64,000 bases of DNA from Cupriavidus yeoncheonensis (GTDB lineage Bacteria; Pseudomonadota; Gammaproteobacteria; Burkholderiales; Burkholderiaceae): assembly GCF_905397275.1 (NCBI RefSeq), contig NZ_CAJPUY010000020.1:62001-126000 (forward strand), written 5' to 3'. Below, piece by piece: positions 35,046-43,346 of this stretch (within the stretch, counting starts at the first letter, position 1; the number at the start of each line of letters is the position of its first letter). The position numbers were made by a program, and so were the translations under genes. Under the pieces are notes generated by a model, which did not search any database, had not been told where the DNA came from, and was given only the letters and a program-made list of their open reading frames with translations.

Positions 35046-37157
35046 ATGAATCAAGCACAGACTGTCACTTACGCCGTTGAGGACGGCGTCGCGTTGATCG
35101 CCGTGAACAATCCGCCCGTCAACGCACTGGCCGCTGGCGTGCGGGAAGGGATCATGGAATGCGTCATGCGCGCCAACGCCGATGCGGAGGTGGACGCCAT
35201 CGTTCTGCTGGGCGAAGGCAAGAACTTCATCGCCGGTGCCGATATCCGACGGTTGGGTAGCGTCCGGCCGGTGTCCACTCGCAAGAGTGCCGCGACGCTT
35301 GAGGCGAGCGACAAACCGGTGGTAGCCGCCATGCATGGCTACGCGCTGGGCGGAGGACTCGAGCATGCCCTGGCGTGCCACTACCGCATTGCGAGCCCGG
35401 ACGCGAGACTTGGCCTGCCCGAAGTGAAACTCGGCATCATCCCGGCGGGCGGCGGAACGCAGCGGCTGACCCGCATCGCCGGACCGGCCGCGTCCCTGGA
35501 CGTAATTCTCAGTGGTCGCCATGTCGGCGCCGAGGAGGCACAGCGACTCGGCATCGTCGATGCCATCGTGGACGGCACTGACCTGCGAACGGCGGCGATC
35601 CGTTTCGCCAGGGGCGTCGCCTCACGCCGCCCGTTGCCGCGCGCGCGCGACTCGGCGCAGGGCATCGAATTGACTGAGGCGGAAGCGACCGCACTGGACG
35701 CTGCGCGCAAGTCCATCACAAAGAAGTCGCGCCATCTTAAGGCGCCGGCGTATGCACTCGAATGCGTGGAGGCGGCGCTCACCAGGCCGTTTGACGAGGG
35801 GGTAGCGCTGGAAGAGGCCCGATTTGCGGAGCTTGAGAGTTCTGAGGAGTCGAAGGCGCTTCGCTACGCGTTCTTCGCCGAGCGCGAAGCCGCCAAGATC
35901 CCGGGGGCGGAGTCCACCGGCAAGGCGCCTCGTATCCGGTCTGCTGCCGTGATCGGTGCAGGCACGATGGGCAGCGGCATCGCTATGTCCTATGCGGATG
36001 CGGGTATCCCCGTCAAGGTGCTCGAAGTCACGCGCGAGGCGCTCGACCGAGGCATGCTGCGCATCCGTGACACATACGCAGTCCGTGTCAAGCGAGGCAG
36101 CTTGTCGCAAGGTGAAATGGACGCACGACTGGCCTTGATTGAAGGTGTGCAGAGCTATGAAGCCATTGCAGACTGCGATGCCGTCGTCGAGGCCGTATTC
36201 GAGCGCATCGATATCAAGCAGGAGATCTTTGGCCGCCTCGACGCCGTGATGAAGCCGGGGGCATTGCTTCTGACCAACTCGTCAGCCATTGATATCGACA
36301 TCATGGCAAACGCCACCAGCCGCCCGCAAGACGTGGCCGGCGCGCACTTCTTTGCGCCGGCAAACGTGATGAAGCTCTGCGAGGTCGTACGTGGCAGCAA
36401 GACGGCGCCCGAGACAGTGGCGAATGCCATGAAGATGGCGCGCGACATGGGCAAGGTATGTGCGGTGGCCGGTTCGTGCGATGGCTTTGCCGCGAACCGC
36501 AGCCGTGTCCCGATGATGACCGAGATGATGCTGATGCTCGAAGAAGGCGCAACGCCGGAGCAGATCGACAAGGTCATGGTCGACTTCGGCTACCCGATGG
36601 GGCCCTTTGCCGTTAACGACATTTCCGGCCTCGACGTGAGCTATGAAGGGCGCAAGCGCCGCGCCGCGGCCAATCCGGAGTATCGCAAGCTGCACGTGCC
36701 GGACCGGCTGGTGGAAATGGGCCGCAAGGGCCAGAAGACCGGCGCTGGCTGGTACGCCTACCACGATGGCGATCGCACCCCGCATCCGGACGACGTGGTG
36801 AAACAGGTCATCGCGCAGGTCGCGGCGGAGTTCGGCATTCCGCAGCGCACGTTCACCGACGAGGAGATCCTGCACCGCTTGCTGTTCGCGTCGGTCAACG
36901 AGGCGTGCAAGATCCTGGAGGAGGGCAAAGCCTACCGCGTCAGCGACATCGACGTCATGTGGCTGTACGGCTTTGGTTTCCCCCGTCATCGGGGCGGGCT
37001 GATGTACTGGGCCGATACCGTCGGCGCCCAGGCAGTCTGGCAGCAGGTAACCGAATGGCATGAGCGATATGGCAAACGCTGGCAGCCCGGCAGGCTTCTC
37101 GGCGAAATCGCCGCGGCCGGCGGGGCATTGCGGGAGGCGAAGGGCGCATCACTCTGA
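35046..37157 (+). CDS. Bifunctional enoyl-CoA hydratase / 3-hydroxyacyl-CoA dehydrogenase (FadB/FadJ-like)
   Basis: A 703-residue fusion. Residues 1-190 are a crotonase domain with both catalytic Glu in place (GGGLEHAL and LGLPEVKLGIIPAGGG) and the FIAGADI oxyanion motif. From about residue 290 comes the NAD-binding HAD domain (AAVIGAGTMGSGIAMSYADAG, catalytic His in VAGAHFFAPANVMKLCEVV, Asn in FAANRS), then two C-terminal helical repeats (PMGPFAVNDISGLDV; GFGFPRHRGGLMYW). It hydrates an enoyl-CoA and oxidises the resulting 3-hydroxyacyl-CoA to the 3-ketoacyl-CoA. Start at 35046 has GGAAGGGAAACTG just upstream; 35010 is also in frame. Two dyads of the repeated motif precede it. Confidence 0.93.
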   Translation: MNQAQTVTYAVEDGVALIAVNNPPVNALAAGVREGIMECVMRANADAEVDAIVLLGEGKNFIAGADIRRLGSVRPVSTRKSAATLEASDKPVVAAMHGYALGGGLEHALACHYRIASPDARLGLPEVKLGIIPAGGGTQRLTRIAGPAASLDVILSGRHVGAEEAQRLGIVDAIVDGTDLRTAAIRFARGVASRRPLPRARDSAQGIELTEAEATALDAARKSITKKSRHLKAPAYALECVEAALTRPFDEGVALEEARFAELESSEESKALRYAFFAEREAAKIPGAESTGKAPRIRSAAVIGAGTMGSGIAMSYADAGIPVKVLEVTREALDRGMLRIRDTYAVRVKRGSLSQGEMDARLALIEGVQSYEAIADCDAVVEAVFERIDIKQEIFGRLDAVMKPGALLLTNSSAIDIDIMANATSRPQDVAGAHFFAPANVMKLCEVVRGSKTAPETVANAMKMARDMGKVCAVAGSCDGFAANRSRVPMMTEMMLMLEEGATPEQIDKVMVDFGYPMGPFAVNDISGLDVSYEGRKRRAAANPEYRKLHVPDRLVEMGRKGQKTGAGWYAYHDGDRTPHPDDVVKQVIAQVAAEFGIPQRTFTDEEILHRLLFASVNEACKILEEGKAYRVSDIDVMWLYGFGFPRHRGGLMYWADTVGAQAVWQQVTEWHERYGKRWQPGRLLGEIAAAGGALREAKGASL

Positions 37158-37225
37158 TAAGGCAGTGACCTGAGGGTCCCGCGATGCGGCTGCGCGTAGC
37201 AGGGACCACGGTGAGGAGACGGATC

Positions 37226-38539
37226 TTGAAGATTGGATATATCGGCCTGGGCGCACTGGGCCGGGAGCTCGCCCGGCGCTTCTTGCCGGCGTATGACCTT
37301 TGCGTGTGGGACCTGAATCCTGCCGCATGCGAATACTTGTCGTCGCTTGGCGCCAGGGTGGCATCGTCGGCGGCGGACCTTGGGCGCCAAAGCGATGTGG
37401 TGCTGGTGTGCCTGCCCCGCAGCGCTGATGTGCACAGGCTTGCATTCGGACCTGACGGCCTCGCTTCAGGCTTGTCGGAGGGCAAGCTGGTGATCGACCA
37501 GACCAGCGGCGCGCCCGGCGAGACGCGGCAGATCGCGGAAATGCTCGCCAGCCAGGGCGTGGAGATGATGGATGCGGCGGTATCTGCCAGTCCGCATGTT
37601 GTCGCCGAAGGCGGCGCGACACTGATGGCGTCGGGCCCGGATCACGTGTATGAACGAGCCTTGCCGATCCTGCGCGCGATCAGCGAAGCCATCATCCGTT
37701 GCGGCCGGCATGTCGGCGACGGCCAGGCGATGAAGATCGTCAACAACGCCATGAATGCATGCGCCCGCGTGGGTACGCTGGAAATGGCGGCGCTTGGGGC
37801 CAAGGCAGGTTTGTCCCTGGCGGCGATGAGCGAGCATCTGAATCGGGGAAAGGCAAGAAACCAGACGACCGACAAGATGCTTCCGGCCCTGGTGCAAGGC
37901 AAGTCGTCGACGAACTTTGCGTTGGCGCTGATGGTGAAGGACGTGGCGCAGGCGGTCGCGCTGGGTGCCCAGACGCGGGTTCCGATGCCGATCACCAGCG
38001 CGACCCTGGGACTGCTGCAGGCCGGGGCCAATACCTTGGGTTCGAGCGCGACGCTGGAGGACATGGTCGGGGTGATCGCGTCCCTTGCGGGGACGCAATT
38101 GGCGCCTGCCCCCACAGTTCAACCCGCCGGTAACGCAACGCCAGAGGCCGGCCAGATCCTGACTCTGCTTGAAGATGGCATTTTGGCGCTCTGCAGCCTT
38201 GTGGCTTACGAGTGCACCGCGGTCGGACTTCGCCATGGCCTTGGCCTGGCCGATATGGCGACTGTCATCAACCGGAGCTCCGGCTGGAGTGAGGCCTCGC
38301 GCACTCTGTTGCCCGCTATGGTATCTGGTGGAAGGACGGAAAATTCCAGCCTACGATCGGTCATCGATGGACTGGGCGCCACGTGCGCCCTCGCGATCGC
38401 AGTAGGCGCACCCGTGATGCTGGTGCAGCTTGTACGCAGCCTGTTCGAGCAGGGGGCCAATCAGTTGCCTGATTCCGCCGATATTTCGCAGATGCGCAGC
38501 GTGTATGAATCGATGGTGGGTGTCCGCTATGGAAGCTGA
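37226..38539 (+). CDS. 3-Hydroxyisobutyrate dehydrogenase-like protein with doubled C-terminal domain
   Basis: A 437-residue NAD(P)-dependent beta-hydroxyacid dehydrogenase. Rossmann domain KIGYIGLGALGRELARRFL, VLVCLPRSADV, DQTSGAPGETRQIAE and MDAAVSASPHVVAEGGATLMASG (normally a Ser-Gly-Gly motif). The catalytic-Lys helix follows: GDGQAMKIVNNAMNACARVGTLEMAALGAKAGL with K in the usual place. Usual members end near residue 300. Here a second helical copy (about residues 310-437) repeats the pattern: LTLLEDGILALCSLVAYECTAVGLRHGLGL, NRSSGWSEASRTLLPAMVSG. The second copy lacks the Lys. Start is TTG after GGTGAGGAGACGG; a GTG/ATG-type start at 37184 lacks a ribosome site. Same operon as the FadB-like gene. 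Confidence 0.82.
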   Translation: MKIGYIGLGALGRELARRFLPAYDLCVWDLNPAACEYLSSLGARVASSAADLGRQSDVVLVCLPRSADVHRLAFGPDGLASGLSEGKLVIDQTSGAPGETRQIAEMLASQGVEMMDAAVSASPHVVAEGGATLMASGPDHVYERALPILRAISEAIIRCGRHVGDGQAMKIVNNAMNACARVGTLEMAALGAKAGLSLAAMSEHLNRGKARNQTTDKMLPALVQGKSSTNFALALMVKDVAQAVALGAQTRVPMPITSATLGLLQAGANTLGSSATLEDMVGVIASLAGTQLAPAPTVQPAGNATPEAGQILTLLEDGILALCSLVAYECTAVGLRHGLGLADMATVINRSSGWSEASRTLLPAMVSGGRTENSSLRSVIDGLGATCALAIAVGAPVMLVQLVRSLFEQGANQLPDSADISQMRSVYESMVGVRYGS

Positions 38540-38601
38540 GCGCACAGAGAAGCGCTGATCGCGATCGACAACCCGATTACAAATAGTATGGGAGACAAGA
38601 A

Positions 38602-39576
38602 ATGAAGCAATTTTTCCGCAATCTTTTCGCGATCGTACCCGTTGCCATGGCGGCCACAGCCCCAGCGCTTGCAGCAGACGCATACCCGAGCCGTCCTGTT
38701 CGCATTGTGGTGAACACTGGCCCGGGCGGCCTGGTGGATTTCACAACACGGCTGGTTGCACAGGAAATGAGTTTGCGACTGAAGCAGCAGGTCATTGTCG
38801 AGAACCGCGCAGGTGGGGACGGCATGATCGGCATCAACGTCGTCAAGGCCGCGGCGGCGGATGGCTATACGCTGCTTGCCTCGGCGGGAACCATGGCGTA
38901 CCAGCAAGTGCTGAAGAAGGACGCCAACTATGACATCACCAAGGACTTCACCGGTATCGGTTTCCTCGGCAAGTCACCGCTTCTGCTCGTCGTGTCGCCG
39001 GAGAGCTCCTACAAGAATGCTGCGGATTTCATCAAGAATGCCAAGGCAAATCCGAACAAGCTGACGTATGCGTCCGCGGGCGTTGGCACCGGTACGCATA
39101 TCGCCGCGGCGTTGTACCTGCAGCGGGCCGGTCTGCAACTTCTGCACGTTCCATACAAGGGCAACGGCCCGGCAATGCCGGACGTGATGAGCGGACGCGT
39201 GAGCATGATTTTCGAAGCCTATGGCAGCGGCAAGGGTTATCTGGCGGGCGGAAAGCTGAAAGCCCTGGGGGTTTCGTCGGCGACCCGCGTCAGTACGTCG
39301 CCTGATATTCCCACGCTCGCCGAACAAGGCGTGCCGGGCTACAGCTTCTATACGTGGATGGGACTGGTTGCGCCGGCCGGCACTCCGAAGGAGGTGGTAC
39401 AGAAACTGTCCGATGCCCTGCATGCCGTGTACTCAAACCAGGCCCTGAAGGAGCGATTCAAGGCCGAAGGCATTGAGGACGTTTTCATGTCGCCCCATGA
39501 CTTCCATGCCTTCATGGCCAAGGAGGTTGCCGACATAACCAGCTTGTCCAAGGAAATCCGGCTTGAGAGACAGTAA
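38602..39576 (+). CDS. Bug-family tricarboxylate-type substrate-binding protein (4)
   Basis: A 324-residue periplasmic receptor: signal peptide IVPVAMAATAPALAADA, mature YPSRPVRIVVNTGPGGLVDFTTRLV, then AADGYTLLASAG, VPYKGNGPAMPDVMSGRVS and WMGLVAPAGTPKEVVQKL. The usual first-strand W/F-P-x-G-G motif reads N-T-G-P-G-G. GGGAGACAAG precedes ATG. It lies 62 bases after the dehydrogenase and 70 before an aldehyde dehydrogenase, so it belongs to the same transcript. It likely captures the organic acid these enzymes use. Confidence 0.9.
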   Translation: MKQFFRNLFAIVPVAMAATAPALAADAYPSRPVRIVVNTGPGGLVDFTTRLVAQEMSLRLKQQVIVENRAGGDGMIGINVVKAAAADGYTLLASAGTMAYQQVLKKDANYDITKDFTGIGFLGKSPLLLVVSPESSYKNAADFIKNAKANPNKLTYASAGVGTGTHIAAALYLQRAGLQLLHVPYKGNGPAMPDVMSGRVSMIFEAYGSGKGYLAGGKLKALGVSSATRVSTSPDIPTLAEQGVPGYSFYTWMGLVAPAGTPKEVVQKLSDALHAVYSNQALKERFKAEGIEDVFMSPHDFHAFMAKEVADITSLSKEIRLERQ

Positions 39577-39646
39577 GGATTGCCTCGCCCCCCGGAGTGA
39601 CTTGGGCGTCGAATTACCGGCACGTACGCAGTAGGGAGATCAAAGG

Positions 39647-41146
39647 ATGTCATCTTTCTCATCAGGCGCTGGCCCCGTCAACGAGGGCCATCGGAAGGCA
39701 TTGGACTGGCTCGCCAGCGGCCCCCGGCGCCTCTTGATCGGCGGAAAATGGGTCAATGCCGTCTCGGGCAAGACTTTTGCCACCATCGATCCGTCCACCG
39801 AACAGGCCCTGGTGGAGGTGGCCGAGGCTGACCGCGAGGATATCAATGCGGCAGTTCGCGCCGCCAGGCAGGCGTTCGAAGCGTCTTCGTGGGCCGGGAT
39901 TTCCCCGCATGTCCGCGCGCGCTACCTGTTGCGGATCGCCGATGCGATTGAACAGCACGCCGACGAGCTTGCCGTGCTGGAGACCCTCGACATGGGCGCG
40001 CCATTGGCGTTCACGGTCGGCCGCGTTGCCTCGGCGGCTGAGCTCTTCCGGTACTACGCGGGGTGGGCAACAAAGATCCATGGCGCGACCAACCCGACGG
40101 ATGCCTCCCGCTTCATCTATTCGCTGCGCGAGCCCATGGGGGTGTGCGCGCTGATCAATGCCTGGAACGTGCCACTTGTCATGGCGGCGACCAAGCTTGC
40201 CCCGGCGCTGGTCTGCGGCAACACCGCTGTCCTGAAGCCGGCGGAGCAGTCGCCGCTGACGACGCTCCGGCTGGCCGAACTCATTCAGGAGCTCGATTTG
40301 CCGCCCGGTGTCGTCAATGTGGTACCGGGATATGGTGCTACAGCAGGTGCGGCCATGGCGGCGCATCCCGATGTCGACAAGATCGCCTTCACCGGTTCGA
40401 CCGGCGTTGGCCGTCAGATTCTCCAGGCGTCGGCGGGCAACCTGAAGAAGGTCACGCTGGAGCTTGGAGGCAAGTCGCCGAACATTATCTTTCCGGACGC
40501 CGATCTGGAGCGTGCGGTCGAGACCGCGGTGGTGGCGTTCTGCCGAAACTCCGGACAGATCTGCTCCGCGGGCACGCGCCTGTTCGTTCATGAGAGCCTG
40601 CATGAAGAAATCGCGCGGCGCGTTTCGGAGATCGCGGCTACGTACCGGGTCGGCTCGCCGCTGCTACCGGACACCCAGATGGGCCCCTTGATCTCGGAGC
40701 GCCAGATGCGTCGCGTCCTGTCCTACGTCGACGCCGGACGCGAAGACGGCGCCAGTCTGGTGCTGGGTGGCTCGCGCGTGGGTGATACCGGATATTTCGT
40801 GGCACCGACGGTGTTCTGTGGCGCATCCAACTCGATGCGGATCGCGAGGGAAGAGATCTTCGGGCCCGTGCTTTCCATCATCCCGTTCAAGGACGAGGCG
40901 GATGTTGTCAGGATGGGCAACGACACAGAATATGGCCTGGCAGCGGCGGTCTGGACCAGGGACGTCAGCCGGGCTCATCGGGTTGCGCGGGCACTGAAGT
41001 CCGGACGCGTGTGGATCAATACCTATGCCGAGACCGACCCCGTGATGGCCATTGGCGGATACAAGCAGTCCGGCTATGGTCGTGAGATGGGGGCGGAGTC
41101 GATCGACGCCTATAGCCAGACCAAATCGGTGCTGATGCGGCTATGA
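39647..41146 (+). CDS. NAD(P)-dependent aldehyde dehydrogenase (1)
   Basis: A 499-residue aldehyde dehydrogenase with all hallmarks: INAWNVPLVMAATKLAPAL (N of the oxyanion hole), FTGSTGVGRQI (cofactor), VTLELGGKSPNII (general-base Glu), NSGQICSAGTRLF (catalytic Cys) and EEIFGPVLSIIPF. It oxidises an aldehyde to the acid, cytoplasmic. GTAGGGAGATC precedes ATG. It is closely similar to the aldehyde dehydrogenase at 49792 (shared NSGQICSAGTR and YGLxxAVWT blocks). Probably acts after the GMC alcohol dehydrogenase. Confidence 0.94.
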   Translation: MSSFSSGAGPVNEGHRKALDWLASGPRRLLIGGKWVNAVSGKTFATIDPSTEQALVEVAEADREDINAAVRAARQAFEASSWAGISPHVRARYLLRIADAIEQHADELAVLETLDMGAPLAFTVGRVASAAELFRYYAGWATKIHGATNPTDASRFIYSLREPMGVCALINAWNVPLVMAATKLAPALVCGNTAVLKPAEQSPLTTLRLAELIQELDLPPGVVNVVPGYGATAGAAMAAHPDVDKIAFTGSTGVGRQILQASAGNLKKVTLELGGKSPNIIFPDADLERAVETAVVAFCRNSGQICSAGTRLFVHESLHEEIARRVSEIAATYRVGSPLLPDTQMGPLISERQMRRVLSYVDAGREDGASLVLGGSRVGDTGYFVAPTVFCGASNSMRIAREEIFGPVLSIIPFKDEADVVRMGNDTEYGLAAAVWTRDVSRAHRVARALKSGRVWINTYAETDPVMAIGGYKQSGYGREMGAESIDAYSQTKSVLMRL

Positions 41147-41227
41147 GCAAGAGGTCATATGCGAGGACCGGCCATCCGGCAGAAGAGGCGGCGGATTCGG
41201 CGCGTTACATTCCATAGGAGACGAGTC

Positions 41228-42211
41228 ATGGCTATCAGTTTTATTGCACGCTTGCTTTCCCTCGGCGTCATGGCGGTGCTTGGCACGGCTTCACACGCCG
41301 AAGAGTATCCGGCTCGGCCGATCCGCATCCTGGTCGGCTTTGCGGCGGGTGGAAGTACGGACGCAATTGCCCGCTTCTATGCGCAGAAGCTTGCTGTGGA
41401 ACTCAAGACTCCGGTGATCGTGGAGAACAAGCCCGGCGCTGGCCAGATCGTTGCGATCAAGGCGCTGAAAGCCGCGTCGGCGGATGGATACACCCTCTAT
41501 ATGGGAACGGGCAGCGCGCTTTCGCAGACGCCGGGGGTCCAGCGGGGCTTGTCCTACGAGCCGCTGAAGGACTTCAGCATGGTTGGGTTGGTGGCCACCG
41601 CGCCCGGTGTAATCGTGGTCAACCGCGACCTGCCGGTGCGCTCGTTGCGCGACCTTGCCGCCTACTCCAAGGCGAACCCGACGAAGGTGAATTTCGGTTC
41701 GTCGGGCATCGGCTCGGCCAGCCACCTGGCGGGTGAGTACCTGAGCAAGGTTGCCGGTATCACCATGACCCACATTCCCTACAAGGCGGATGCGGATATC
41801 GTCCAGGCGATGTACACCGGATCCGTTCATGTCGGCATTGCGCCGGCCCAGGGAGCGGTGACGGCGATCAGCAATGGCAAGTTGCGGGCGCTCGCTGTGA
41901 CTGGCTCGCATCGGCTGAAGGAACTGCCGGAGGCCCCGAGCCTTGCGGAAGCCGGTATCAGCGGCTTGGAAGGCCTTGATCCCTATACCTACTATGGTCT
42001 GGTGGGGCCGAGGGGATTGCCTGCCAGCGTCGCTATGAAGCTCAATGCGGCGATAAACCGCGTATCGCGGGAACCCACCTCGGCAGCCCAGATACAGGAT
42101 AAGTATTACGCGTATCCACGCTCCGGCAGTCCGGACGACCTGCGCAAAGTCATTCAGGAAGACACCGAAAAATGGACCCGCTTCAGCAAATACGTCAATG
42201 CCGCGGGTTGA
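41228..42211 (+). CDS. Bug-family tricarboxylate-type substrate-binding protein (5)
   Basis: A 327-residue periplasmic receptor: signal peptide LLSLGVMAVLGTASHAEE, mature YPARPIRILVGFAAGGSTDAIARFY, then SADGYTLYMGTGSALSQTPGV, IPYKADADIVQAMYTGSVH and YYGLVGPRGLPASVAMKL. The GSALSQ-PGV signature and IPYK-D block are shared with the Bug at 53059, so these two are paralogues. ATG at 41228 follows ATAGGAGACGAGTC; a longer in-frame start at 41159 lacks a site. Between ALDH and SDR genes in the same operon. Confidence 0.9.
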   Translation: MAISFIARLLSLGVMAVLGTASHAEEYPARPIRILVGFAAGGSTDAIARFYAQKLAVELKTPVIVENKPGAGQIVAIKALKAASADGYTLYMGTGSALSQTPGVQRGLSYEPLKDFSMVGLVATAPGVIVVNRDLPVRSLRDLAAYSKANPTKVNFGSSGIGSASHLAGEYLSKVAGITMTHIPYKADADIVQAMYTGSVHVGIAPAQGAVTAISNGKLRALAVTGSHRLKELPEAPSLAEAGISGLEGLDPYTYYGLVGPRGLPASVAMKLNAAINRVSREPTSAAQIQDKYYAYPRSGSPDDLRKVIQEDTEKWTRFSKYVNAAG

Positions 42212-42247
42212 AATCGAACCAGCCAATACAAATACAGGAGCGAAGTA

Positions 42248-43087
42248 GTGATGAATACATCTGAACAAGGTCTGGGCTGGACGCCCGCGAAACGGCTGCA
42301 GGGGAAGGTCGCGGTGGTCATTGGGGCAGGTCAGAGCCCGGGAGAAGGTGTCGGCAACGGACGCGCAGCGGCGATTCGCTTTGCGCGCGAGGGCGCTCGC
42401 GTACTGGCGGTGGATCGCCGTCTCGAATCCGCCGAGGAGACCGCCGAAATCATCCGCGGTGAAGGTTTTGAATGCGTCAGCTTTGCCGCGGATGTCACCC
42501 GTGAAGCGGACCTGGCGCGCGCGCTGGCCGAGGCCACCCAGAAATGGGGCTCGCTGGATGTCCTGCATAACAACGTGGGTGTAAGCATTGCCGGCGGGGA
42601 TGCCGATCTGCTCGATATTACCGAGGAAAATTTCGATAATGTCTGCCGCATCAACTTGCGCGGCACCGTATTCGCATGCAAGCACGCCGTGGCGATCATG
42701 CGCAAGCAAGGCGGTGGCGCGATCGTCAACGTTTCCTCCGCTGCGGCAGTCGGCAAGTATCCGTACGTCGCCTATAAGGCGGCCAAGGCAGGCGTCGTGG
42801 CGTTCACCGAGCAACTCGCGTTGCAAAATGCCGAGTATGGCATCCGCGCCAACTGTGTGCTGCCGGGCCTGATCGCTACTCCCATGGCCGTGGACACACG
42901 TGTGCGTGAATGGAATCAGTCCCGGGAACAGGTGTCGGCCGAGCGCAATGCCAAGGTTCCCCTCGGCCGGCAGGGCACGGGCTGGGACGTCGCTAATGCG
43001 GCTCTGTTCCTCGCCTCCGATGAAGCGAACTTCATCACGGGCATATCGGTACTGGTCGACGGTGGCCGCATCCTGAATCGTATTTGA
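42248..43087 (+). CDS. Short-chain dehydrogenase/reductase with extended glycine motif
   Basis: A 279-residue SDR. The cofactor loop is lengthened (VVIGAGQSPGEGVGNGRAAAIRFA), a variant seen in a subset of SDRs in place of TGxxxGxG. Then HNNVGVSIAGG (NNxG), NVSSAAA (Ser), YKAAK (YxxxK) and FITGISVLVDGG. Oxidises or reduces an alcohol/ketone; substrate unknown. ACAGGAGCG precedes a GTG-ATG pair (42248, 42251); ATG at 42251 is equally likely. Last gene before the porin; a stem-loop follows. Confidence 0.88.
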   Translation: MMNTSEQGLGWTPAKRLQGKVAVVIGAGQSPGEGVGNGRAAAIRFAREGARVLAVDRRLESAEETAEIIRGEGFECVSFAADVTREADLARALAEATQKWGSLDVLHNNVGVSIAGGDADLLDITEENFDNVCRINLRGTVFACKHAVAIMRKQGGGAIVNVSSAAAVGKYPYVAYKAAKAGVVAFTEQLALQNAEYGIRANCVLPGLIATPMAVDTRVREWNQSREQVSAERNAKVPLGRQGTGWDVANAALFLASDEANFITGISVLVDGGRILNRI

Positions 43088-43098
43088 TAGCACTCACG

Positions 43099-43127
43099 GC
43101 GGACCTTGTGCCGCTGTAGAGGTCCGC
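43099..43127 (+). terminator. Stem-loop after the SDR gene
   Basis: GCGGACCT pairs with AGGTCCGC around 13 bases, 12 bases past the stop. No T-run follows, so it is a possible factor-assisted terminator separating the operon from the porin gene. Confidence 0.4.
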
Positions 43128-43219
43128 TGCACAGAAACACAATACCCCCGACAGCCTCGGCGGCTTTGCTCCGAACGCTTGCTTTCGCACTGTGGGTATT
43201 TATTTGTTTTGTTAAAAAA

Positions 43220-43233
43220 TGGAACCGGTTTCG
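43220..43233. promoter_or_regulatory. LacI-type operator-like palindrome upstream of the porin
   Basis: TGGAACCGGTTTCG matches 12 of 14 positions of the LacI-family operator pattern TGAAACCGGTTTCA. It lies 114 bases before the porin start in an AT-rich stretch (TTTTGTTAAAAAA) that may include the promoter. No LacI-family gene is in the window. Confidence 0.4.
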
Positions 43234-43346
43234 TTTAGTGGGAGACTAGGCGGGAAAGGAGGATTCGATTAGCGGATTGCACAGACAGAGGGAGAAACGG
43301 GTAGATCGAGCTTTGATTAAGCAGAAGAAGAGGAGGAAGAGGCAAC

